Below, piece after piece: positions 25,973-35,143 of a DNA stretch of 64,000 bases (position 1 is the stretch's first letter; each line of letters starts with the position of its first letter). A program made the translations under genes and the position numbers. The notes under the pieces are model-generated. The model was given only the letters and a program-made list of their open reading frames with translations, was not told the DNA's origin and did no database searches. Source of the DNA: CAWARU01 sp963784575 (GTDB lineage: Bacteria; Pseudomonadota; Gammaproteobacteria; UBA6186; Azoamicaceae); NCBI GenBank assembly GCA_963784575.1, contig CAWARU010000001.1, positions 1,488,001 through 1,552,000 on the forward strand. Direction: 5' to 3'.

Positions 25973-27659
25973 TCAAGAGTCAGTTTTATAGAACCTTCCT
26001 GGCAAAATAAAAGCTGCTACTAGGATCAGCAGCAAAGGCCAAAGTCCAATAATTGTCCAGGGTGTTTCGCCCTGCATGGGTTGGAAGCTGCCATCCAAAA
26101 CAGCAGCTTGAAATTGAGGAATGGTTTGCAATAATTTTCCATCATGCCCAATGATTGCGGTGATTCCACTGGTGGTCGCTCTGATCACGGGTTTACCAGT
26201 TTCTAGCGCACGCATTCTTGCAATTTGCAAATGTTGATGCGGGCCAATTGAATCACCAAACCAACCGTCTTCACTCAAAGTAATGATGGCATGAGCATTC
26301 CTTAAGGTTTCACGGATCAATTCAGGAAAAGCAATTTCATAGCAGATTTGCGGATTTAAGAGTATTTCACCAGCAGTGATCAAATCTTGCTCTTTTGAAC
26401 CCGGTGAAAAACTTGACATTGGCAAATCAAAAAATTTAATGAGTCCACGGAGCCAGGTTTCAAAGGGAAGATAATCACCATATGGCAGCAGATGGTGTTT
26501 GTGATAGAGACCACTGCCATTCCCTAAAGCAATTAAAGAATTATATTGCTTATTATGCTCTCAATCAATCATCTCGAGTCCCAGTGATGAAAGTGGTGTG
26601 GCTATTGGACGCCAACTTCGCCAAGCGTTCTAGGTAGGATTTTGAATAAGGTAACGGCACAGGCACTGCACTTTCAGGCCAAATAATAATATCTCTGCCC
26701 CAGTAAGGTTTGCTTAATTTACCATAGCTTTGTTCTGTTGCAGCAATTGGAGCTGCACTTTCAAATTTTTGCAATGGTGGAATATTGGCCTGCACTAAGC
26801 TGACAGTTTGAGTGCGAGAAAAGGGCTTAGTCCAAGAACTTGTCTTTAGAATTGCACCGCCGCTCCAAATTAAAACCAGTAACAAGCTTGCAAAGACAAA
26901 CTGCGGCGATGCTCTGTAATTATTCCTGTTACTGCCTTTGAAGCTATCGTCTTTATCATCTTGAAAATTGCGGCCTTTAAAGTTACTTCCTTTAATAAAA
27001 GCAATAACTGCAATCGAAATGGCAACCAAAGAAGCCGCACTCAATGCCACCATCAAAGAGACGAGATACACACTACCAATAGCAGCATAACCACCGAGGG
27101 GCGTTTCAAGCTGGGTATACCCCAAGAACAACCATGGAAAGCCCGTGAATGCAATACTTCGAATCCATTCACATAATACAAAACTGCTTGGAAAACCCAG
27201 GAATAAAAATAGAAAACCATTACCTCGGAAAAAACGTTTTAATAGATAACCTTGAATTGCGATAAAAAGTGCCAGAAGAACGACCAAGAGGCTCATTATA
27301 AAGAGTGCCAGCGGAATATCTGTACCACCAAAACGATGGATGCTGACAAATACCCAGGAAACTCCCACCCCAAACATTCCGATACCATAACTCAAACCAA
27401 GAAAGAAAGCTTGTTTGGGAGACAAATTTTTCTTGCGCCAGAAAAAGAGCAGCAAAGCTGGAGACAGAATCGCAAATGGCCACAAATCAAAAGGTGAGAA
27501 AGCCAAAGGCAGCAATGCCCCAAAAATGAGAGGTGCTAAATAGAAAGCAGATTTTACAAAAATATGAGTATCAGCATTGGATGAAGTCCCAATATTTGAA
27601 GTGCCAACATTTTCAAAGCTGGCTACTTTTTTAAATCCATTAGCGGTTTTTATACTCAT
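25973..27659 (-). pseudogene. lnt: Apolipoprotein N-acyltransferase, broken in the nitrilase domain
   Basis: N-terminal part 27659 to 26565 has ~6-8 membrane segments and the start of the nitrilase-like domain with 'WPESAVPVPL' (catalytic Glu). The C-terminal part, in another frame from about 26560 to 25973, has 'LYHKHHLLPYGDYLPFE' (catalytic Lys) and 'NPQICYEIAFPEL' (catalytic Cys), then a last membrane helix. It would N-acylate lipoproteins at the inner membrane. The junction around 26552-26565 (reading 'TGTRDD' then stop; next frame 'EHNKQYNSLIALG') cannot be repaired by any single-base deletion, because both frames carry TGA there. Real disruption, or more than one sequence error. Usually adjacent to corC; here 5 kb away. 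Confidence 0.88.
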
Positions 27660-27790
27660 TAACTAACTGACCTATGTAAATTCATTTAGAGACACGGATA
27701 CGCTTAGAATAAACTGGCTTCTTAATTCTGTCTATCTAGCCATATGCATATGTATCTATGATAGGAAGGAAAATACCTCAAAAATACCCC

Positions 27791-27835
27791 TTGCCATGAC
27801 CAAACTATTAAGCCATAATGATATTATCATTATGG
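27791..27835 (+). promoter_or_regulatory. Promoter with perfect palindromic operator over the -10
   Basis: TTGCCA (27791-27796), 17-base spacer, CATAAT (27814-27819). The -10 lies inside a perfect inverted repeat with 11-base arms CCATAATGATA (27813-27823) and TATCATTATGG (27825-27835). The next gene encodes a small ribbon-helix-helix-like protein, so self-repression is a natural reading. Confidence 0.55.
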
Positions 27836-27894
27836 GACTATAGTCTTCCCAATAGGCTATTAATGTAGATAATATAGACAGGAGGTATCCTTTT

Positions 27895-28134
27895 ATGGCA
27901 ACCAAACATTTAGTCCAAATGAATATCAGCGACAACACGCTCAACAAAGTGCAACGTCTGCAAGAAATGGGTGATTTACCCAATCGCACAACAGCGATAA
28001 AGCTCGCAGTAGATGTCATCGATGTTCTGGCATCCACCCTTCATAACGGTGGCAAAATTTACATCGTCAATTCCGCAGGCCAACAACAAGAACTGCTGGT
28101 ACCCGGTTTCAGCAAAGATTTCAGTCAAGAGTAA
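27895..28134 (+). CDS. Small ribbon-helix-helix-like protein
   Basis: 79 residues. A beta strand ('KHLVQMNIS') is followed by two helices ('DNTLNKVQRLQEMG' and 'NRTTAIKLAVDVIDVLAST'), the RHH/MetJ-Arc arrangement found in DNA-binding antitoxins and small repressors; the C-terminal 25 residues form a short strand-rich tail. AGGAGG stands upstream of the ATG. First gene of a three-gene operon with a small membrane protein and rimK. Its promoter carries a perfect palindrome over the -10. DNA binding is inferred from fold pattern, not from a confirmed motif. Confidence 0.65.
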   Translation: MATKHLVQMNISDNTLNKVQRLQEMGDLPNRTTAIKLAVDVIDVLASTLHNGGKIYIVNSAGQQQELLVPGFSKDFSQE

Positions 28135-28164
28135 ATCCGTCAAGAATAAAAGAGAGGTTCGTTT

Positions 28165-28449
28165 ATGAGTTCCAGGGACAAGGAACAGAAGGATCAGAAA
28201 GACATTCAAACTTTTGGCGATGAAGCAGAAGTTGAATTCACACCTAAAGTGAGGGACATCACACCTTTAGACAGATTACAATTTGCAAAATGGTTGTTAA
28301 GAGGAATCTTTGCCTTCTTCATCATCAGCATTGCAGTTTGGTTGTATGATAAAAAATGCGGTGACATCCTGCTTGAAATTTGCCGCACCGGATTGCTTCC
28401 CATTGCTACCTTCGTCATAGGAGACTATTTTGGCAGCCGAGGACACTAA
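28165..28449 (+). CDS. Small two-helix membrane protein
   Basis: 94 residues, not recognised. Charged cytosolic N-terminus (residues 1-40, Lys/Asp/Glu rich), then hydrophobic segments at ~44-62 ('LLRGIFAFFIISIAVWLY') and ~70-88 ('LLEICRTGLLPIATFVIGDYF'). Its last 20 bases overlap the start of rimK, and the rimK ribosome site lies within its coding region, so the two are translationally coupled. A membrane tether or regulator of RimK is conceivable; nothing in the sequence proves it. Confidence 0.65.
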   Translation: MSSRDKEQKDQKDIQTFGDEAEVEFTPKVRDITPLDRLQFAKWLLRGIFAFFIISIAVWLYDKKCGDILLEICRTGLLPIATFVIGDYFGSRGH

Positions 28450-29383
28450 AAAATTGGAAGAGGAACCTCCTCGAAAATTAAAAATTGCCATTCTTTCTCG
28501 CCGCGCCAAGCTTTATTCCACCATGCGGCTTGTTGAAGCAGCCAAAAAACGCGGTCACGAAGTGGAAGTGATCGACACGCTGCGTTGTTATATGAATATT
28601 GCTTCGCACAGGCCCTCAATACACTACAAAGGCAGACGATTGATTGGCTTTGATGCTGTCATCCCTCGTATTGGAGCTTCCATCACTTTTTATGGAACAG
28701 CCGTTCTTAGGCAATGCGAAATGATGGGTGTGTTTCCTGTAAATGAATCCGTTGCCATTTCAAGATCGCGCGATAAATTGCGATCTTTGCAATTGTTAGC
28801 CAGAAAAGGCATCGGATTACCCATCACCGGCTTTGCACATTCTCCAGATGATACTCAAGATCTGATTCGCATGGTCGGTGGCAGCCCTGTCGTAATCAAA
28901 CTCCTCGAGGGTACACAAGGTATGGGAGTCGTTCTAGCAGAAACGCCTAAAGCTGCAGAAAGTGTTGTAGACGCTTTCACAGGACTCAAAGTGAATATTT
29001 TGGTACAGGAATATATCAAAGAAGCAGAATGCAGCGATATCCGTTGTTTTGTGATTGGCAATAAGGTGGTAGCCAGCATGAAACGCCAAGCCAAAGAAGG
29101 TGAATTTCGATCCAATATTCATCGCGGCGGCTCGAGCAGCAAAGTAAAAATATCACCAGAAGAACGCAGCACGGCAATTCGAGCAGCTCAGATCATGGGA
29201 TTGAATGTTGCCGGCGTTGATATTCTGCGATCCAATCATGGCCCCATGGTTTTGGAAGTAAATTCCTCACCCGGTTTGCGAGGGATTGAAACCACCACAG
29301 GCGTAGATGTTGCAAGCAAGATCATCGCTTTTATTGAGCAGAATGCGAAACCGAATAGCACTCGTACTCGGGGGAAAGGCTAA
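28430..29383 (+). CDS. rimK: RimK-type glutamate ligase (ATP-grasp)
   Basis: 317 residues. ATP-grasp enzyme with RimK hallmarks: 'LKIAILSRRAKLYSTMRLVEAA' at the N-terminus (given as key 'LSRRAKLYSTMRL'), 'RSRDKLRSLQLLARKGIGLP', 'VIKLLEGTQGMGVVLAE', 'VQEYIKEAECSDIRCFVIG' and the metal site 'LEVNSSPGLRGIE'. RimK adds glutamates to the C-terminus of ribosomal protein S6, and can make poly-Glu. Start is TTG at 28430 with AGGAG six bases upstream, inside the preceding gene. An extra ~15 charged residues precede the usual start. Convergent with the autotransporter 10 bases downstream. Confidence 0.93.
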   Translation: MAAEDTKKLEEEPPRKLKIAILSRRAKLYSTMRLVEAAKKRGHEVEVIDTLRCYMNIASHRPSIHYKGRRLIGFDAVIPRIGASITFYGTAVLRQCEMMGVFPVNESVAISRSRDKLRSLQLLARKGIGLPITGFAHSPDDTQDLIRMVGGSPVVIKLLEGTQGMGVVLAETPKAAESVVDAFTGLKVNILVQEYIKEAECSDIRCFVIGNKVVASMKRQAKEGEFRSNIHRGGSSSKVKISPEERSTAIRAAQIMGLNVAGVDILRSNHGPMVLEVNSSPGLRGIETTTGVDVASKIIAFIEQNAKPNSTRTRGKG

Positions 29384-29393
29384 TTTACAATTT

Positions 29394-32387
29394 TTATAGT
29401 ATCCACCGCAATCTCAACATGGCGGAATAGCTTCGATACTTCCTCTTCCCTTCAAAGTCAAAACTGCCATTGATCAAAAAGCATCTTCCCATGAAAGCGG
29501 TGACACTTCCCCCCACATTCACACTGCTTTTATGAGGATTATTCGGCCCAATGACAGTGAAAGAAGGTCCGCCCGCCGTGAAATTCGAAGTGACTTGCAG
29601 CGCAGGATTATTGAGATCTCGAAGATATAAAACATGCAATTCAGGTATATAGCGTGCGCTTTCTTCAAGATAACTTAACTTTAAACCACTCCCCATCTGA
29701 ATTAAATGCGTGTTTTGTGCCGCTGTAAATCTCGACACAAAGCCATTTTCAAAAAAGCTATTCTGATGCAGATGTGAGTAGAGGTAAGTCAAGAGCGGCG
29801 TTACAGCATAACTGCAAAATGGCATGTCATACCCGGTAATGATTTTGGCGGTGTATTGCAGACCTTTATGCTTTGATTGTGCAATTTGAGAAAAACCTAA
29901 GATCAGTTCTCGCCTGATATGATACCAATCTTTACCGACCAAGAATGTGCCATCGATAAATGCAGATCTGCCATGCAATCCAGCGTAGAGCAAACCTTCT
30001 AAGCTATTAATTTTGGTCCTGCCACTGTCCTTGTCGGTACGAACGTGGGAATTCGCGTAAATTGCCCCAATACCTAACTGCATGCAATTCCAGAAAGAGG
30101 TGTCTGCGAGCATGCCAATACCTTGAGTAGCTGATCTGAATCCATTAATAGTTGGCAAATCTTTTTGTTTAATGTTGTTGGTAAAAAATACAGGAACATA
30201 AGAACCAAAACCTTCGCAACAGAGGTCCCCCGATGAATAGCCATTTTCAGGATGAGGCAGTTCTTTTCCAAAGCGTCCCAAAGACATTCGTTGTTCAGCT
30301 TTGTCGATAACGGCACCTGAAGTCGAAAGTCCACTGTGAAATATTCCATGAGTGTGGTTTGGTGCAATCATGGTCAGTGCATCATTGATGGCTTGAGGAG
30401 AAGCATAATCTAATTGGCTAATCAGAGAATTAAATTGTGGATCTTGATTTTGAAATCGAAGATTTTCCATCGCAATAGCAACCGCTTGATTATTAGGTGT
30501 CGCCGCTTGTTTTGCCAAATAGAAACTTCTTTTTGCGGTCAAGCGAAGATTGCTGCTCGATTTGTCCTGTTCAAATTTGAAAGGATGATTTTCGGGTGCC
30601 AGAATGGTGACGGCTGCAATCGAACCATTGCCATTGGCAGCGACAATATCGAGCGTTTCGCCTTCCTGAAATGTCGCATTGCGAGACATTTTAATTTCCA
30701 GAATGGAACCTGGATCAATATTGGTATTGCCATTCACCAGCAACTTACCATATTGATTCGAACTTGCAATAGTCGTCGACAAAGTACTGCCTGAACTTTG
30801 TGAATAATTGCCGTTCAAAGTTGTGGTGCCTTCTAAATTTATCTTAGATCGGTTAAATAAACCCGCATCTGCAGTAACGACTGCGTTTGCTAAGGTTAGC
30901 GCGCCGCCATCAATACGAATTGCCTGCCTGAAGGAGCCGCTTTCTATTCTTAATAAACCTAGAACATTGCGCAGATCGCCATTAAAAGTACCTGAAGCAA
31001 TATTCAAAACTGAATTAGCGCTGCTATTTCGAATCGGTGCATTGAAAACCCCCCCCCGAATATTCATGCGATCCGCATTGTCTAAATCTGCAGCGGTGTA
31101 AGTGCCTCCCAGGATTTCCAAAGTACCATAATTGGTGATGGTTCCACCGTGCCTAGCTGTGGCACCTCCTTCTAAAACAGCTGTTCCGCCGGAATGAACG
31201 GTAAAACTGTTAAATCCGGTAATAGGATTGCTGGAACCCGTTCTCAAAAAGCCTGGAGTCCCCTTTAACGCGTTCTCTGAATTGATTGCAATAGAAGATG
31301 CTGACAAGCTTACCCCTTGTGCAAGCACGAAGGGTCCCTCTATGTCTATGCTTCCTGAACCATTATCGACCACATTCGAACCCAAAGTGCCACTGTAAAT
31401 TTTCAGTCTACTCGCTCCTTGCAAACTGAGGGGTGTGGTACCTGCGATAGCATAATCTCTCATAGTCAAAGAAGATCCTGGAGCCAATGTGATTGAAGGA
31501 CCCGAAATATTACCTGCAAGAACATAATACGTCGTAAAAGTGATCGCTCCGTTGCCGGAAACTGAACCCGCGATTTGTCCTCCTTGAACAATTAAATTCG
31601 AAGACAGTGGCATCGAAGCTTGTGATGACAGCAGGCCCCCCGGATTTAAGTGCAGCGTTCCAGTATTTTGCAGAACAATCTGTGACGCTTGGACTTCGTG
31701 ATTAATATTGATAATACTGCCAGGTGTGGAATTCAGCACAATACTTGAAAAACCCTTGATGCATCCTTCCGTGTTATAGTTATCATTGATTTGAACGCTG
31801 CCTAGCGGACCTGAAGCCGGATTCAAAGAACTGGGCCCAAAAATTGCTGTTGTAAATATATTTCCAAAAACTCTACTGTTGTTTTCTAAATTGATCCGCA
31901 CATTGTTCGGCCCGCCATCGGTATAATTGACTTGAATATCGCCTGTGATCTGTCCTGTATGATTTAAGGTTGTATTACCTGCTAAATAAAAGGCTGGTGA
32001 ATAGTAATCCAGATCGGGATTGTTCGGGAAAGAAGCATATGCTGTCGTCTGACCTGCCAAATTTATTGTGAAAGGCGCTGGCCCGACATGGCTCATATAA
32101 ACCACAGAATTTTGAGGCGGTGGTGAGGTGCGGTCGTAGATACTGGCCTCATCTTGAGGGGTGATTTGCTGAATCGTGCCATTGTTCACGATATTCAGAA
32201 TGAGTGGATTGGTACTATTTCTGGTATCCACAGTCACTGCATTTTCATGTTGCACTGTCAAGGAATTGGTATGATCTATTGTAAAGGTTTGGCCTGGCAA
32301 CAATAAATGTTGCGAAAAGACCTGTGGTGCATACAGTTCAGCACAAACAATTGATAATGGAATAATGGAAAAGCGAATTTTTCTCAT
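29394..32387 (-). CDS. Autotransporter outer membrane protein
   Basis: 997 residues. Signal peptide at residues 1-26 ('IIPLSIVCAELYAPQVFSQ'), a long passenger (~27-690) of short beta-helix-type repeats rich in Gly, Asn, Ser and Thr ('GTITNYGTLEILGGTYTAADL', quoted only as NYGTLEILGG), and a C-terminal barrel (~715-997) ending 'LRLRWIL'. The barrel shares 'GGPSF' and overall pattern with the partial protein at 1-1110. Passenger is predicted to be displayed outside; adhesin or host-interaction role is inference. GGGAG precedes the ATG. Inserted between corC and lnt, which are normally neighbours; probably acquired. Confidence 0.9.
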   Translation of the reverse strand: MRKIRFSIIPLSIVCAELYAPQVFSQHLLLPGQTFTIDHTNSLTVQHENAVTVDTRNSTNPLILNIVNNGTIQQITPQDEASIYDRTSPPPQNSVVYMSHVGPAPFTINLAGQTTAYASFPNNPDLDYYSPAFYLAGNTTLNHTGQITGDIQVNYTDGGPNNVRINLENNSRVFGNIFTTAIFGPSSLNPASGPLGSVQINDNYNTEGCIKGFSSIVLNSTPGSIININHEVQASQIVLQNTGTLHLNPGGLLSSQASMPLSSNLIVQGGQIAGSVSGNGAITFTTYYVLAGNISGPSITLAPGSSLTMRDYAIAGTTPLSLQGASRLKIYSGTLGSNVVDNGSGSIDIEGPFVLAQGVSLSASSIAINSENALKGTPGFLRTGSSNPITGFNSFTVHSGGTAVLEGGATARHGGTITNYGTLEILGGTYTAADLDNADRMNIRGGVFNAPIRNSSANSVLNIASGTFNGDLRNVLGLLRIESGSFRQAIRIDGGALTLANAVVTADAGLFNRSKINLEGTTTLNGNYSQSSGSTLSTTIASSNQYGKLLVNGNTNIDPGSILEIKMSRNATFQEGETLDIVAANGNGSIAAVTILAPENHPFKFEQDKSSSNLRLTAKRSFYLAKQAATPNNQAVAIAMENLRFQNQDPQFNSLISQLDYASPQAINDALTMIAPNHTHGIFHSGLSTSGAVIDKAEQRMSLGRFGKELPHPENGYSSGDLCCEGFGSYVPVFFTNNIKQKDLPTINGFRSATQGIGMLADTSFWNCMQLGIGAIYANSHVRTDKDSGRTKINSLEGLLYAGLHGRSAFIDGTFLVGKDWYHIRRELILGFSQIAQSKHKGLQYTAKIITGYDMPFCSYAVTPLLTYLYSHLHQNSFFENGFVSRFTAAQNTHLIQMGSGLKLSYLEESARYIPELHVLYLRDLNNPALQVTSNFTAGGPSFTVIGPNNPHKSSVNVGGSVTAFMGRCFLINGSFDFEGKRKYRSYSAMLRLRWIL

Positions 32388-32456
32388 ACAACACTCCCTT
32401 GTTTCAACTTAAGCCATCTTTATTCTGGCCCGCTTCTGGTTTTTGTTTTTCTTGCC

Positions 32457-32518
32457 TTAAATTACAATCCTGTAATTTAAATAAGTGCACATTATTTATA
32501 TCATCCAATATTTGGATG
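32457..32518 (-). promoter_or_regulatory. Two inverted repeats upstream of the autotransporter
   Basis: First: TTAAATTACA (32457-32466) and TGTAATTTAA (32471-32480), 10-base perfect arms, 4-base loop. Second: CATCCAA (32502-32508) and TTGGATG (32512-32518). They lie in the 241-base gap between corC and the autotransporter, 70-130 bases before the latter's ATG. Candidate operators; the first could instead be the corC terminator, though neither arm is GC-rich. Confidence 0.45.
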
Positions 32519-32628
32519 CACACTCACTTATTTTAATTTTAGACTTGATCAGGGGATAGTCAAATAGGAATTATTAAAGAGATAATTATATATAGGTCGA
32601 AAGCGTTTACGCAGGAGAATTACTCATG

Positions 32629-33492
32629 TCACATGTCGCTTTCCTGGGTTTTCCCGGGTATCACCTGCAATAAATAAATCCGTCGATTATCTGCTCGCAT
32701 CACTTTGAAACGATAATTTGCAATGTCGATAGATTCGCCGCGTTTCGGTAAATGTCCAAATTCCCGTAATACCAGCCCACCCACGGTATCAACATCTTTT
32801 TCATCTAATTTAATATCAAAATATTCATTAAATTCATCTATGGGGGTTAACGCTTTCACGACAAAAGAATCTTCACTGTATTTTTTGATGAATTGATCTT
32901 CATCGGTATCGTATTCATCTTCAATATCACCGACTATTTGCTCTAAAACGTCTTCGATAGTAATCAGTCCTGTCACACCGCCATATTCATCCACTACAAT
33001 CGCCATATGATTGCGATTTTTTCTAAATTCTTGCAATAGAACATCGAGGCGTTTACTCTCAGGTACGAATACTGCAGAACGCAAAATGTCACGGATATTG
33101 AATGTTTTCCTGTCTTTATCGCCGAAAGCATAAGCCAATAAATCCTTTGCCAGCAAAATCCCCAGCACTTCATCTTTGTTATCGCCAATAACAGGAAATC
33201 GAGAATGCACTGTTGTGATGACAATGGGCAGAATTTTTTCCAAAGACATGTCTTCTTCAATAACAATCATCTGAGATCTTGGGATCATGATATCTCGAAC
33301 ACGGAGTTCAAGCACTTCGAGCACGCCCTCAATCATTCCCAAAGAATTGCTGTCCAGCAAGCGACGCTCGGTAGCATCACGCAGGATCTCTATTAATTCG
33401 TTACGATCTCTCGGTTCTCCGGATAAGACTTGCCCTATTTTTTCTAGCCAACTTCTCGCGGTCGAAGGCGGGCTTTGCAATTCATCATTCAT
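32629..33492 (-). CDS. corC: CorC/HlyC family CBS-domain protein
   Basis: 287 residues: two CBS domains (~65-125 and ~130-185, with 'MIPRSQMIVIE' and 'VVDEYGGVTGLITIEDVLE') and a C-terminal CorC_HlyC transporter-associated domain ('DTVGGLVLREFGHLPKRGE'). No membrane segment, as for YbeX. Role in Mg2+/Co2+ handling and ribosome-related stress is known for the family. Start overlaps ybeY by 4 bases. Confidence 0.95.
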   Translation of the reverse strand: MNDELQSPPSTARSWLEKIGQVLSGEPRDRNELIEILRDATERRLLDSNSLGMIEGVLEVLELRVRDIMIPRSQMIVIEEDMSLEKILPIVITTVHSRFPVIGDNKDEVLGILLAKDLLAYAFGDKDRKTFNIRDILRSAVFVPESKRLDVLLQEFRKNRNHMAIVVDEYGGVTGLITIEDVLEQIVGDIEDEYDTDEDQFIKKYSEDSFVVKALTPIDEFNEYFDIKLDEKDVDTVGGLVLREFGHLPKRGESIDIANYRFKVMRADNRRIYLLQVIPGKTQESDM

Positions 33493-33953
33493 GATACAAT
33501 ATGATCTCCATAAGGTGGCGGAAACCCGAGACGGAGCATGATCTCCGTCTCTATGGCTTCCATTTCAGTTGAATCTTCGGCAGTTTCATGATCATAACCC
33601 AGTAAATGCAGGGTGCCATGAATTACCATATGGGCCCAATAAGCCAATAAAGGCTTATCTTTTTTCAGTGACTCAGACTCTACAACAGGGGCACAAATAA
33701 CAATATCACCAATAAATTTTGAGACGATTCCAGGCATAGGTTCGTAGGGGAAAGACAAGACATTGGTTGGACCGGATTTATGCCGATATTCCTGGTTCAA
33801 ATTAGCGGATTCCTCGCTGTCCACCAAACGAATCGTCAATTCAGCGGTATCTAAACGCTGCCAGAATGTCGCACTCACCCACTCTTTGAATTGAGAAGGA
33901 TGTGGTAGGGTTTTGATATTCGTAGCGATCTGTAATTCTAGCTCGATTGTCAT
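33489..33953 (-). CDS. ybeY: Endoribonuclease YbeY
   Basis: 154 residues. Metal-binding signature 'HGTLHLLGYDH' near residue 117 (three His residues), the UPF0054 hallmark. Acts in 16S rRNA 3'-end maturation and ribosome quality control. Lies between phoH (30 bases upstream) and corC (4-base overlap), the conserved order. Confidence 0.95.
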   Translation of the reverse strand: MTIELELQIATNIKTLPHPSQFKEWVSATFWQRLDTAELTIRLVDSEESANLNQEYRHKSGPTNVLSFPYEPMPGIVSKFIGDIVICAPVVESESLKKDKPLLAYWAHMVIHGTLHLLGYDHETAEDSTEMEAIETEIMLRLGFPPPYGDHIVS

Positions 33954-33983
33954 TTTATTTTGCCTTTTTCATAAAATGCCTTT

Positions 33984-35021
33984 TCATGCGTCTCTTGATT
34001 GGTCTTTCTCTGATTTATCAAATCTGTCATAAGCTTCAATGATTTTCTGAACAACTGGATGCCTCACAACATCGGTAGATTGAAAAAAAGAAAAGCTGAT
34101 ACCGGGTATGCCCTGCAGCATCCCTATCACTTGTCTCAAACCCGATTGTTTTCCTCGGGGTAAATCTACTTGTGTGATGTCACCCGTGACTACAGCGGTG
34201 GAACTGAAACCAATGCGGGTTAAAAACATTTTCATTTGTTCTATCGTGGTATTTTGACCCTCGTCTAAAATAATAAAAGAATCATTCAGAGTTCTACCGC
34301 GCATATAAGCAAGAGAGGCAATTTCAATGACTTGCCGTTCCATGAGTTTTGACACCCTCTCGTAACCCAGCATTTCATACAGCGCATCGTATAATGGACG
34401 TAAGTAAGGATCAATTTTCTGCGCTAAATCGCCCGGTAGAAAACCAAGGCGTTCTCCGGCTTCAACGGCAGGGCGCACAAGTAATATGCGGCGTATTTTT
34501 TCTTGTTCAAGCGCATGCACAGCGGCAGCGACAGCCAGGAAAGTCTTACCAGTGCCTGCAGGACCAATGCCAAAGTTAATATCATGGCTAAAAATATTTT
34601 GCACATACAAGGCTTGATTGGGAGATCGCGGCCGGACCTCGCCAGTTCGAGTTCTGAGAATGGGTTCTGATGCTTCGGTTTCTAGCAATTCCGTATGGAC
34701 ATTATGAGCAGCATGGGTACTATGAGCACTTCTTTGGAGATCGGTCTCTTGAGCGTGTTGCCTTAAAGATAAATGGACATCAGAAGGGGTTAATTCAGTA
34801 TTGCGGCTCGCTGCCCAAAGATCATTGATGACAAGGTCTGCAATCTTAACTGAGTGTAATTGCCCTACAACTTGAAAGTGATTGCCTCGATTGCTGATTT
34901 CGACACCCAATTGTCTTTCAATTTGCTTGAGGTGCTCGTTGAATCGACCACAGAGGTTAACTAGCCTCCGGTTATCGAATGGAGTTAAGGTGAAGTCACT
35001 GGCGTGGATTTGTTCGCTCAA
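33984..35021 (-). CDS. ybeZ: PhoH-like ATPase (YbeZ)
   Basis: 345 residues. KH-like N-terminal segment (~20-80), then the PhoH P-loop 'GIGPAGTGKTFLA' near residue 155 and Walker B 'FIILDEGQNTT' near 250. It partners YbeY in RNA handling. The start is TTG at 35021 with no obvious ribosome site; alignment length supports it. A low-conservation linker with Ala/His ('HSTHAAHNVHTE') sits between the N-terminal domain and the P-loop. Confidence 0.93.
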   Translation of the reverse strand: MSEQIHASDFTLTPFDNRRLVNLCGRFNEHLKQIERQLGVEISNRGNHFQVVGQLHSVKIADLVINDLWAASRNTELTPSDVHLSLRQHAQETDLQRSAHSTHAAHNVHTELLETEASEPILRTRTGEVRPRSPNQALYVQNIFSHDINFGIGPAGTGKTFLAVAAAVHALEQEKIRRILLVRPAVEAGERLGFLPGDLAQKIDPYLRPLYDALYEMLGYERVSKLMERQVIEIASLAYMRGRTLNDSFIILDEGQNTTIEQMKMFLTRIGFSSTAVVTGDITQVDLPRGKQSGLRQVIGMLQGIPGISFSFFQSTDVVRHPVVQKIIEAYDRFDKSEKDQSRDA

Positions 35022-35143
35022 AATTATATATTTAAAACCGCCCTTTGCGGTAGCCCATCATATTTTAAGCATAACAAGAAATTCATATTTTTGGAAAGCT
35101 TTTTTTCAGTTAAACCCCTGAGTGAAACCAAAATTCCTGGTAT

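Noticed and set aside
25786..26010. 74-codon open frame over the intergenic palindrome
   Set aside because: Almost all of it is the repeat element and the antisense end of lnt; no ribosome site.
27895..28449. A toxin-antitoxin pair made of the RHH protein and the 94-aa protein
   Set aside because: RHH antitoxin-like fold is suggestive, but the partner is a two-helix membrane protein coupled to rimK and shows no known toxin motif.
30414..31101. Two plus-strand open frames inside the large autotransporter
   Set aside because: Antisense to repetitive passenger sequence; no start signals or recognisable product.
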